A stretch of DNA of 64,000 nt from Nipponacmea schrenckii (Eukaryota; Mollusca; Gastropoda; Lottiidae): NCBI GenBank assembly GCA_030562195.1, contig CM060200.1, forward strand, positions 1,178,001-1,242,000, given 5' to 3'. The notes beneath the pieces were generated by a model. That model searched no databases and was not told where the DNA came from. It was given only the letters and a program-made list of their open reading frames with translations. The position numbers and the translations under genes are program-made. Below are positions 50,690 through 60,915 of this stretch, one piece after another (within the stretch, counting starts at the first letter, position 1; each line of letters opens with the position of its first letter).

Positions 50690-53416
50690 ATGGCAGCCTC
50701 CATGGCATGTAAGCAGTTAAGAATTTCCCAAAGATATAAACACCTTTATCTAGTCAAACCATGTGTCAACTATTCGTCTGCAACTGTGCCAAGAAAAGAA
50801 GAACAGGTTGTTAGTTACCCTCCTGTCAAGCCGAGGTTTCCTCCAGGAAACTGGGGAAACATGACCGAAAAATCTGCATGGAAAAGACACGATAAAATGA
50901 ATGAAGTGAATCAACTGGAAACCGTCACAGAAAGAATTAAGTATTTGACCGAACCAAATATACGCTACAGAAAACTTCCCACATATATGCGAAAAACAAA
51001 ATTGTTAGAATATCAAACTTTTATCACGAAAACGCATGTAATGGCTGGATTACCCGCGGATTATAGCAACGATGTAGTGGATCCAGAGCTTCTCAAACAA
51101 ACAAAGGCATTAATTGAAGACATGTTATTGTTGGAATATGATAAACTACATCGACACCAACAATTTCGTAGTCATAGACTCAACGAACAACAGATGGTTA
51201 AAGATATGACATTTGTAAAAAATATGTTAAATTCACTCATTCCTATGTTGTTTAAGCACAATTCTGGTTTAATAACAGCACGGGTTGATGAAGATATCAA
51301 TATCAAGGCATTCTGGGATAGATGCCATCGGTTAACTGATGGGGGAGGAAAGAAATATAAGGATGGGGAGGCGATCATTCATGATTGGATGCAAGCAGAC
51401 TATATCAATGATTATCAGATTCGAACAGAATTCCCTCTTCCTGAGGTAATAAAAATGTATCTTTATTAGATTTACTGTTATTTACTTCTGTAATTTGTGG
51501 TGCTAGCATAGAAACCGCATGGCTCAGAGAGTTAGGTGCTTGCTCACTAACCTGAGGGTCCTGGGTTCAATCAAGGCAAATCAACCCAGGTTCCCCCTGT
51601 TAGTGATCTCAGGGCCAGGCATGGAAAAATGGAAAAAAGCGTCTATTTATTGGGATGGACAATAAACTAGAGTGCTATAGGCTGTACATATTTAAGAACC
51701 ACTAAAAGTTGAAAATTGTAAATATAGTAGGCTAATGCTTCTGTCCTGGCAAAATTTCCCTCATTGCACACTGCCTGGCGTTGCCCATCTTTATTAGCCC
51801 ATAAGGTTCAGAAGAGTTGGACGTAAAACTCCATTCATTCAATTTCATTTTTGATATTCTCATTGTTTTAATTATGATATCAACTCCAATGTAGTACTGA
51901 GGCCTGGGGGAGGCCTGGGGGAGGCCTGGGGGTCTTAGATTATATTTTTGATTTTTGGACTGATGTAGTTAGACATTTGACTAACAAATAGTTATCATTG
52001 TTACACATTTCTTTACTACTTCATTTGTATTTTAGTTTGTACCATTTGCTGATGCATTATGTGAAAATGTAGATTTTCCCTCGTTACCATATTTTAGTGG
52101 AGGTGTTGGTTTACCGTCAATAAACTGGGAAACAGAAAGAGAGCTAACTCCAGGTACGGTAGCTGTCCTGTCAACCTAATCACTATTCTAACAGTGGTAT
52201 ATCTATATCACTCTACGAATGATGTATTTAGCTCTATTTAAACAGTGGTATTTTTATTTCTCTCTTCAACTGATCTATCGAGCACAATTTAACAGTGGTA
52301 TTTCTCTATCTCTCTACAATTGATGCATTAAACACAATTTAACAGTGGTATTTCTATATCACTCTACAATTGATGTATTGAGTACTATTTTAACAGTGGT
52401 ATTTCTATATCACTCTACAATTGATGTATTGAGACTATTTTAACAGTGGTATTTCTATATTACTCTACAATTGATGTATTGAGCACTATTTTAACAGTGG
52501 TATTCTATATCACTCTACAATTGATGTAATTTTTGGCTTTTATTCTGTCACTTAAAAATTCTTCAGGTTTTTAAGTGTGGTATCATTGAATTTGGTTTAG
52601 TCATTTTAAAAAGAACAGCTATAATTTGTATTGACTCTAGAAGATATAAAATTAGGGGTGCAAATTTTTTTACCTGGCTTTACTTATTATCAAGGTAAAG
52701 TATTGTCCCTTTTAACTTGCACATGGAGCATTTTATTTAGTTTTAAAATATTCTTTGTTAAGAATAAACATTTAAATTGTGTAACTTGGTCAACAGGCTC
52801 AAGTTTCATGCAGGTCTCCCAATCTCAATTGCTCCAAAGCTCCTATAAACCCACATCACCTGAGTCTTTTTTGGAGTCATGCGAAAAAAGGAAATTTGCT
52901 CAGATTTGTATGTGATTTATTAACAGAACATGGTTGTACTGATATTTTGTTTGTAGCATTCGGAGGACTCAAACAGATTGCGTTCGCAATTTTCGCCTTG
53001 GATTTGGACAAATTTTAATGCCTAGTCATAGTGAATCTCATCTGACAACGCGTTCAAGAATCTGTTTTAATATTTCTTTTTAGTATTAAATGTTTTTAAA
53101 ATTTTGTTTTCCAGGTTTTCACTACTTATGCGACATCACTTATCCTCTAGCAACGCAAACTGTTTTAACAGACGGCAAGGCATTTTCATTTTATGCTTAT
53201 CAACTCAACACTATTGAACTAGGCAAAGAGGATCAAAGTAATCCATACCAGAATCTCTGCTGGTACAAGAGAGAGCAGAATCTTTACGAGAAAGTCGAAG
53301 ACGGGAAAGTTATCGGATTGAACGACGATGTATGTAAAACAATTCTTAAATTTTTATTAAGAAAAACAAAGAATCGAGGAATCAACATGAAGCCTACCGC
53401 CGTAAAAATGTATTGA
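50690..53416 (+). CDS. MRPS30: Mitochondrial ribosomal protein S30 (mL65)
   Basis: Three clear exons: 50690-51445, 52036-52153 and 53115-53416. Joined directly they stay in frame and give 391 residues (human 439). The protein, also called PDCD9, is a component of the large mitoribosomal subunit in animals. Exon 1 begins with a basic presequence and holds LTEPNIRYRKLPTYMRKT and VMAGLPADY. The last exon holds the signature ITYPLATQTVLTDGKAFSFY, then NPYQNLCWYKRE and IGLNDDVCKTILKFLL. The middle segment, normally ending in a WxxAQAxYQGF-like motif, is missing. A possible 54-nt exon at about 52649-52702, ending FTYYQ, fits the phase (G-AA...G-GT) and supplies YYQGF, but it does not supply the rest. 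The minisatellite at 52185-52545 occupies the place where the lost exon might have been. Confidence 0.88.
51508..51850 (+). mobile_element. tRNA-derived SINE, full length
   Basis: Head gaaaccgcatggctcagaga, box B-like gggttcaatcaaggcaaat, body gcaaaatttccctcattgca, tail cagaagagttggacgtaaaa then ctccattcattc. It lies in the first MRPS30 intron. Confidence 0.8.
52185..52545 (-). repeat. About 50-bp minisatellite, orientation 2
   Basis: About seven copies of taacagtggtatttctatat followed by cactctacaattgatgtatt. This is the reverse complement of the array at 48421-48850. It lies in MRPS30 intron 2. Confidence 0.9.
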
Positions 53417-53818
53417 GTGAATAAATATATAACTAGTGAGAATGAAATCCATAAAAAATCTTATTGAAAAAAATAATTTATACATGTATGAAATGGAACA
53501 CATCTTGAAAAATCTTTTAAAAAGAAAATAACTTAATTTGGTCAAAAGATTTTCATTAATCTGTCTTAAAGATAAACCTGCAATATTGACGTGAATCTGC
53601 CAGCATGAATAAATAGAAAATTGAACCAGTCAGCATAAATGGTGCACTATGTGTCGTGAGGGAAAATTTGCCTAGTATATCCACCCATTTGAAAAATACT
53701 TTAAGTGGTTTACAGACAATGCCCCCCCTCTCAGTTGGTCCCGTTTTAGGGTAAAAACCTGCTCATTTTACACAGAATTATACGGTAATAGAATCCTTAG
53801 ATAATCAGATAAATCCAT

Positions 53819-53857
53819 AGAATTTTTAATTATATATAAAATATAATTAAAAATTCT
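53819..53857. repeat. AT-rich perfect hairpin, 17-bp arms
   Basis: The arms agaatttttaattatat (53819-53835) and atataattaaaaattct (53841-53857) are perfectly complementary around a 5-nt spacer. Confidence 0.8.
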
Positions 53858-53927
53858 GAAGCTGTTTTAATAAATACTTAGTTTTTGTGAGTTTACAAGA
53901 TTTTACAGGGATTCTGTTACTTTACGG

Positions 53928-54195
53928 GGAGCCACGGTGGCTCAGTGAGTTAGACGCTTGATCGCTAACCTGAAGGTCCAGGGTTCAATCCCGGTAAAGG
54001 TCGATATGAAATTGCGAATTCAGCCCGGTTTCCCATTGTCAGTGATGCAGGTCGGAAGAGCTGATATGGAAAAAGCTCTAGTCATTCGGATTGGACAGGC
54101 AAAATTTCCCTCATTGCACATTGCATGGCGTTGCCCGTCTTCATTAGCCCATAAGGTGCAGAACAGTGAACGTAAAACTCCATTTATTTTATTTT
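53928..54195 (+). mobile_element. tRNA-derived SINE, best-preserved head
   Basis: Head ggagccacggtggctcagtg with a good box A, then aagcgtct-type region, box B agggttcaatcccggtaaag, body tttcccattgtcagtgatgc, gcaaaatttccctcattgca and tail cataaggtgcagaacagtg. It is internally shortened relative to the longest copies. It splits a copy of the ggattctgttactttac repeat, whose two halves lie on either side, so the SINE inserted into that older repeat. Confidence 0.85.
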
Positions 54196-54464
54196 CTGTT
54201 ACTTTAGACACCAGGTAAGTTCACTTGAATATATACTCCTATTGACCATTCTTGAACATATAAATTTTATGCCCATTCTAAGACTTGAATGTGAAAGGAC
54301 CTAGTATAAAAGGATCGTGTAGTGCTTTATTTGAAATATTGATGTAGAATTTATGTTGAAGAAAAAAGAAATGATACAATTATATTGTTATTCTTTACAC
54401 ACATTATCATGGATATGACTAATGAACTCAGTTTTTATGGTATACTACTCCTCAATTTAATACC

Positions 54465-54770
54465 ATAATACACAACGTTTCACAACAATTACACTGTCGT
54501 CATCAGGTGAATACTACTCCTCAATTCAATACAATAATACACAACGTTTCAACAATTACACTGTCGTCAACAGGTGAATACTACTCCTCAATTTAATACA
54601 ATAATACACAACGTTTCAACAATTACACTGTCGTCATCAGGTGAATACTACTCCTCAATTTAATACCATAATACACAACGTTTCACAACAATTACACTGT
54701 CCTCATCAGGTGAACAAGACTGGTTCAGCATGTTCACCTGATGAGGACAGTGTAATTGTTGAAACATTTT
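54465..54770. repeat. Tandem array of a TIR-like unit ending in a 31-bp perfect hairpin
   Basis: Four direct copies of acaacgtttcaacaattaca, then ctgtcgtcatcaggtgaata, then ctactcctcaatttaata. The fourth is followed by an inverted copy. Arms 54686-54716 and 54731-54761 are perfectly complementary over 31 bp with a 14-nt spacer. Single relatives lie at about 41745-41790 and 45225-45265. Confidence 0.85.
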
Positions 54771-55529
54771 TTATTACTGTATCAAATTGACGAGTAGTAG
54801 GCCTACCCCTAAATATCGTAAAAAAATTAGTTACCATAGAAATATGTGTTCTAAAATCATAAATAATTATTGCCATGGACAACCTGTTGATTTACTTTCA
54901 TAGATCAGCTGACCGCTAATAATATATTTTTTTTTTAAATCTTTTTTTAAACAATATTTATTCAAAATTTGCAAGTAGTAAATACATACATATATATATT
55001 TGGATTTGAAAACAAGCCTGAAGCTTATATTAATCCATTACCATTTAAATCATAAAATACAATTTATTCAAATACAAGGTAGTTATGATTAAGTTAATAA
55101 CGAAAATAAATATTTACTCTGTTTAGATCCATAACATTCATTCAAATAGATTAGAGTTCATATTATGTTAAGTTCTCCCATCAAGCGTAAAGGTTGGATT
55201 AAAGGTGGTAGGGTTGAATATATATTATCACGATGAAATGAGAGATGGTTATTGGAAGTTTTTCTCGTCGAGGTCTCGACAGTCATTATGGCCGCACAGC
55301 GACCCTGGTTCAATGTAATTAACGACTGATTAGTAACTACCTTCATTAAGCGACCAGCTACCGTCCATATATTTACCTCAAACTTAATCAAACTGACTTA
55401 ATTAAGCGACGATGACACTTCTGATCATCATGGTGAGATACAATGAGATTATCATTAATCGGTAATTTGATAATCTTCTATAGATTAATTTTATAACTTG
55501 TTGGTGACAGACTAATATAAATATATCAT

Positions 55530-55850
55530 GTGGTTGCCTAGCAAGACACGCCCACTTTAAGGTATGTTTCTGTTGGCTGAAACTCTTAACATAATTTGGG
55601 CCTAATCCAAGATATCATTAATATATACATGATCACACCAAATTCCATTCTAATCAGACGAAAACTGTAGTCTCTATTACGTTCACAAGCTAATTTTGAT
55701 GCGTTTTGAATAAGTCAAAGATAGTTCACGGAAAATTGGTAATATCGATTATGTTCAAGATCTCATCAATATAAATAATCACAGCCAATATAATTGAAAT
55801 CCGATGAAAACTGTAGTCTCTATTGCGTTCACAAGCCAACCGTGTTGTCG
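55530..55850. repeat. Dispersed repeat, second copy of the 7080 family
   Basis: Opens gtggttgcctagcaagacac and contains atgatcacaccaaattccat and gaaaactgtagtctctatta, the last repeated 150 bp on. It is the partner of 7080-7330. Confidence 0.65.
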
Positions 55851-55869
55851 TCACCCATGTCTGTCATTC

Positions 55870-56640
55870 CGTCCGTCCACAATTGGTCGTAAGCACTCTA
55901 GGAGGCGAAATTCTTGACGGATTTTGATGAGACTTGATATGAATATGAATGATAACGCAAGGATGAACCCTTTTGAAAATAAGCGAAATCGGAATTTTTT
56001 AGTATGAGTTATTGCCCTTGTTCTTGATGGCTTGTAAACACTCTAAAAGTGCAATTCTTGACGGATTTGATGAAACTTATTTTAAGAGTGCTCAATAACT
56101 CATGGACGAAGCCTATTATTTTTGAAAACCGCTGGAATTGTTTTATATCACCCAAGGATGAACCCTATTAAGAATTAAAAATAGCAAAATATATCCAATA
56201 AGAATTATTGCCCTAGTTCTTGATAACGCGTTCGATTGTTAGCGCTATAAACGCTCTATTATTCAGGGATTTTGACGAAACTTGCTGAAATTGTTTTATA
56301 TCACCCAAAGATGAACCCTATTGAACATCAAAAATATCGAAATGAATTGTTGCCCTTGTTCTTTAAAATGCGTTCAATTTTTGGCTCGTAAACACTCTAC
56401 AGGCACAATTCTTTCAGGATTGTAAGTTTGTAAACACCCAAGTCTTTTTTACAGTTTGTGAAACTTGTTGAAATTGTTTGTTACCACCCAAGGATGAACC
56501 CTATTGAAAATCACAAAAAGACCGAAAAATATTAAATGAGTTATTGCCTTGTTATTAGGTATAATTCTTGACAGATTTTATTGAAACTTATTAATATTGT
56601 ATATACATCTATCACCTTAGCGAAAATGTATATGACGGAA
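55870..56640. repeat. Degenerate tandem repeat, about 180-bp unit
   Basis: Units share ttattgcccttgttcttga, gcaattcttgacggattttg, gaaacttg and cacccaaggatgaaccctat. Related pieces lie at 59520-59800 and 60040-60180. There is no open frame. Confidence 0.7.
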
Positions 56641-57034
56641 GGTTGAATATTTACTTCCGCTGATTGTTACTGTACTGTCAATGTTTTATTCAAAATCAAT
56701 GCTGCCTGGGGATGTATATTACATAATTACTAATTACTAAAAAGTTAGTAATTGTATTCCATAAAAATTTGTTTATTTTATCCAACACCTTTACTGAATG
56801 CCATTTAAAGATGTATATTACGCGAAGTTTGATTATTTACTTCGCGCTGATTCGATTACCTTCAAGCTATCTTTCGTTTTGGATGGTATAAAACAAGCTC
56901 TGATCGGTTGCTGCTTGTTTAAACTCAAATAACTAAATTTAGAAATAATAATACTTAATTGAGATTAAATCAATTTATTGTTTCATAATCTAGGTTCATT
57001 AAGAAAATCAGAATGCTACATTATAACATTATAT

Positions 57035-57200
57035 AATTTCTAGTTGAAAACATCTGGTACAATATATTCTAGTTGAAAACATCTGGTACAATATATTCTA
57101 GTTGAAAACATCTGGTACAATATATTCTAGTTGAAAACATCTAGTACAATATATTCTAGTTGAAAACATCTGGTACAATATATTCTATGTTGAAACATCA
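57035..57200. repeat. 28-bp minisatellite (tagttgaaaacatctggtac...)
   Basis: About six near-perfect units of ctagttgaaaacatctggta then caatatatt; degenerate units continue to about 57390. Confidence 0.9.
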
Positions 57201-57469
57201 CAATAACTATTATAACATGTAATAATACTTCAGTTGACACATTACAATATATTTATTGTTATATAATCTGGTCATATAGTTAGTGAATGCTCTTATCATT
57301 ATATATTTCTAGTTGAAACACTTGTACATTTATCTAGTTGAACACTGTACAATATACGTTCTATGTTGAAAACATCTGGTACAATACTGGATCCTCTAAT
57401 GTCCGGAGAACATACTCACGAATCAGGAAACACTGGATACATGTATCTAGTAATCATCTGGTATCAGTT

Positions 57470-57590
57470 GAACAGTTGTACACTGATAATATTAACACTT
57501 GACTTATCTATAATAACCTTGATAAATAGGTATACTAGTGAAAAATCTTCCAGTTTAAACTGTATTAAGACATCTTCAAAATTCTAGTTA
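57470..57590 (-). pseudogene. Decayed copy of the collagen-like peptide signal exon
   Basis: Matches 57785-57905 in order: gttgaacagttgtacactga, then tactagtgaaaaatcttcca and gtttaaactgta. In the intact gene these words are the end of the signal-peptide region and its upstream intron. The start codon region is lost. Confidence 0.55.
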
Positions 57591-57658
57591 AAATCACTCT
57601 GTCATTAAATATCACCAGTTCAGCAATATACGTATGTAGTCTGGAATGAGCTTGAGTA

Positions 57659-57847
57659 TCACTGGGGTCCAGCAATACCTAGCAGGTCTGGAGGTCCCGG
57701 GTGTCCTGGAGAACCATCACTTCCCGCGGGCCCTGGAGGTCCAGCAGGTCCCGGTGGTCCAGCAATTGCCGGAGGGTCTGCGACGGTAGGTTGAAACAGT
57801 TGTACACTGATCAATACAATAAGTAGAACAGACAGGATTGACTTCAT
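57659..57847 (-). CDS. Short secreted collagen-like peptide
   Basis: A 62-codon frame. Residues 1-23 form a clear signal peptide (MKSILSVLLIVLISVQLFQP, cleavage likely after TVA). The rest is a short collagen-like stretch of Gly-Pro-Pro/Gly-Pro-Ala repeats (AGPPGPAGPPGPAGSDG), too short for a stable long triple helix on its own. The start codon is preceded directly by an AG acceptor (ctatttcag), so a 5' UTR intron is likely; a donor at about 58902 and a TATA box at 58981-58990 fit a non-coding first exon. The GC content is well above its surroundings because of the Gly/Pro codons. No known orthologue is recognised. Confidence 0.65.
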   Translation of the reverse strand: MKSILSVLLIVLISVQLFQPTVADPPAIAGPPGPAGPPGPAGSDGSPGHPGPPDLLGIAGPQ

Positions 57848-57949
57848 CTGAAATAGATAATTTGTATAAACTAGATCATACTAAGTGAAAAATTTCCAGT
57901 TTAAAATGTAGGTAAAGGAAATTTTCAAAATGTCTAACTTACAAAAACC

Positions 57950-58240
57950 ACATCACTAGCTGTCAGTCTAAATATCACCAGTTGTCAGTCAAAATATCAC
58001 TAACTGTCAGTCAAAATATCACTAGCTGTCAGTCAAAATATCACTAGCTGTCAGTCTAAATATCACCAGTTGTCAGTCAAAATGTCACTAACTGTCAGTC
58101 AAAACATCACTAACTGTCAGTCAAAATATCACTAGCTGTCAGTCTAAATATCACCAGTTGTCAGTCAAAATGTCACTAACTGTCAGTCAAAATATCACTA
58201 TCTGTCAGTCAAAATATCACTAGCTGTCAGTCAAAATTAG
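57950..58240. repeat. 22-bp minisatellite (ctgtcagtcaaaatatcacta)
   Basis: About 13 copies of ctgtcagtcaaaatatcac followed by tag, taa or cag. It lies in the presumed 5' UTR intron of the collagen-like gene. Confidence 0.9.
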
Positions 58241-58901
58241 AAGGGAGGGGAGATTTAGGGAATGACTGAAAAAGAAGGAATATACTTCGAACTATAAGCA
58301 TCGAGAGAGAGAAACCAAGTAGCATTGTTTGAAATCTTGTATTCATGCTTTCGTATTTTGTTTCCAGGTGCTGATCAAGCTTATAATCCAAGATAAGGGG
58401 GTGCCCTAGGTAAGGAGGTGGTTGCCCGGGAAGGTCTAAGATGCATGGAATTTGAACCTAATTTTCAAAATTTCCATGGAATAAGAACGCTTCCTAGGCG
58501 CTTCTCCAGTGGATTCGAGTTTACGGAGCATGACCACCGCGGTCACTAAACCGCCAAAAGTTTTGGGGAAAAGTTACAACACGTTTCGCCAAGGGGGGGG
58601 GGGGGTCTCATCAAAAAAAGGTTAGATCAACTAACGTCACATAGGAGCAGGTAGTAGACAAATTGCTGACAGACGATTAAAGACGAAGTCGTCGAAGTTG
58701 TAAACTTGCCACTTGTTTCAACCAGTTACATGTACTCTACACGCGCAATTTAAATTCTTATACGTGGACAATAAAAAGTTCCATCAGTACAAAAGAATCC
58801 CAGTATAATCAATAACATATAAATAAAATCACAAGTAATTATTCAATTTAAATCGCCTTGAAGACATTGGATGATCAATTAGTCAATTATGTGTCGCTTA
58901 C

Positions 58902-58990
58902 CTTCAAGTTTCGATCTGTAGACAAGTAGAATATAATATACAAAGGTTTACATGTAGATAAAGTGAGAGTCAAATCTAACCTTTTTATAC
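58902..58990 (-). promoter_or_regulatory. TATA box and non-coding first exon of the collagen-like gene
   Basis: On the minus strand: ggtataaaaagg (58979-58990), then about 30 bp on the likely transcription start near 58950, and a splice donor aacttgaag then gtaagc at 58902. Joined to the AG before the ATG at 57847 this makes a simple two-exon gene. Inferred from motif and spacing only. Confidence 0.5.
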
Positions 58991-60915
58991 CAATTTACTA
59001 ATAATGTGGTTATATAAGATACAGAAATATATAATTTTCAAGTCAATATTGATTCTATTATGTATGAACATGGTTCTTATCGAAGGGTGTTCATCAGTTC
59101 AGGTCCAATCCGATAATTAAACAAATTTCTGGCCATGAATATATTGATATAATTAGAGCTCAAGTTAACATGTGAGAAGTCAAGGTTCGATGCGGAATTG
59201 TCTATACAGTAGATAAGGAAATGGTTTTCGGACCTCGTGTTACACTATACGTCCTGATGTGTTGTGCGAATTCAACACTGCTTCAGCTGAATGGTTGACT
59301 GTCAACACTATTCGAGCATAACAGTTTATGAAAATAATTATTCAATTTAGGAATGTAGTCACTTGTAGTCAAACTGCGTAAATAAATGATTCCTACGATA
59401 ATTATCTGAAGCATGTGATTCGGGTTGAAGGGTAAACTGGAGCCAGGGTACTAGTATATATTCCGTAACTGAACAAGTTACATAATTACTCCATTGAAAT
59501 CACTATAAACCCTATGAAAATAAAAAAAATATCGAGGTCTTGTTTTGAAATACGCGTTAAATATTTGACTGGTAAACTTTCTACAAGGCACATTTCTTTA
59601 GAGATTTTTACAAACTTGCTGAAAAGGTTTATTATCACCCAAGGGTGAATCCTATTTTCCGAAAAATATCAAGTTATTGCCTTGATAGAAGTTACAAAAG
59701 GATAAGTGAATGACTGAATATTTCATTCCGGCGATTGTGACTGTAGTGTCAAGTGTATATTCAAATTAAATGCTGCCAGTGGGTGTATATTACCGTGCCT
59801 GTCTTTTATAAAATAGATTAGTCTTGACAAGTTGTAGACAAATCAAACAAAACTTAGTAATATTACAAGCACAGATAAGTCTTCCTATTGTGACCACCGA
59901 TGAGTGTCGGAATTCAGATTAAATAGAATGTTGAAATACTCAGTTTTTTAAACATATATAAAATAGAAATCAATATAGACCAGTAAAACATGTCGCAATA
60001 CACAGACAGTCTGAATACTAAGGGTTTTATACGCTCACACATAAATGTGGACGTATATAGTCGTCGCCTCTGTCTGTCCATAATTATTTTGGACATGATA
60101 GAGAGCTGGTTTATGGATTTTGATGAAACTGTTTGTATAATAGTCCGAGGGTGAACCGTATAGGAACTTCAATTAAAACTTTTCATTTACCAATCACTCT
60201 TGTTAACTTCCCGGACAAATTTGGTTGCTATTATAAATGTGGGCGTAATACGGACATCGCTATCTTCAAACATGCATAAAATGGAAAATCAATCCGGACC
60301 AGAACAGGACCAGACAAAATTGTACACAGAAAGTCGGATTCCTCAGATTTTGGATATGCACTGTACCCCAATATTATATTTGTGGTTTTTCGACAAGAGA
60401 TGGGGTCGTCATGGTAAACAGTATTTTAATAAAACAGCAGTATTATTATCAATCATAGAGTATAAATTAGATATCAAAATACATAACAAACTGACTATAT
60501 AACAAATATAGTAAAATAATGCTGATTGGTTGACTTTATCACAGAGTTATCATTGGTATCTAAATATTAAAATATTTTACAATTCACAGCACTTATCTAT
60601 AATATACACATAGAAGGATTATTCCAGGGTGGCTCAGTTAGGCTTAAGATTAGGGTGGTGGAAAGGTAACTTATTATTCTACAGCAGGGACAGGCACAGG
60701 GTTAAAAGGAGTTCAAGTTTGAATTAAACTTCAGTCAAATGTTTTTCAAAAATCAGTTGCAATTTTATGGATGATTAATAAGTTTTTTTTTGGTTTTATC
60801 AGATTATATAAGGATTCTGTTATGTTATTTATGACAGCAGGTTTATCTACTGATGAATATATACTCTTATTGATTAAGTTTAAAATTTATGTTCCATCTT
60901 AGACATAGTTTTTCT
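58991..60915. other. Gene-poor spacer
   Basis: No exon recognised. Pieces of the 55870 repeat family recur at 59520-59800 and 60040-60180. A gacagcaggtttatctactg repeat lies at 60780-60890, next to the end of the coiled-coil gene. Confidence 0.55.

Larger units (their letters stand above)
53417..57658. other. Gene-poor repeat-rich spacer
   Basis: No coding exon is recognisable in these 4.2 kb. It contains, in order: a segment shared with 48150-48210 (ggaattatacggtaat-type), a 17-bp-arm hairpin at 53819-53857, a SINE at 53928-54195, a tandem array with a terminal hairpin (54465-54770), a copy of the 7080 repeat (55530-55850), a long repeated region (55870-56640) and the 28-bp minisatellite at 57035-57200. 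Confidence 0.65.

Noticed and set aside
52631..52915. 94-codon plus-strand frame in MRPS30 intron
   Set aside because: It crosses a good splice donor (caag then gtaaag) and shows no conserved segment beyond the first 18 residues.
53928..54010. Possible tRNA gene
   Set aside because: The box A and box B-like words are part of a SINE head with a long non-tRNA body; the cloverleaf is not complete.
60200..60502. 100-codon plus-strand frame
   Set aside because: Its start lies in the degenerate 55870-type repeat and it matches nothing I know; chance length in AT-rich DNA cannot be excluded.
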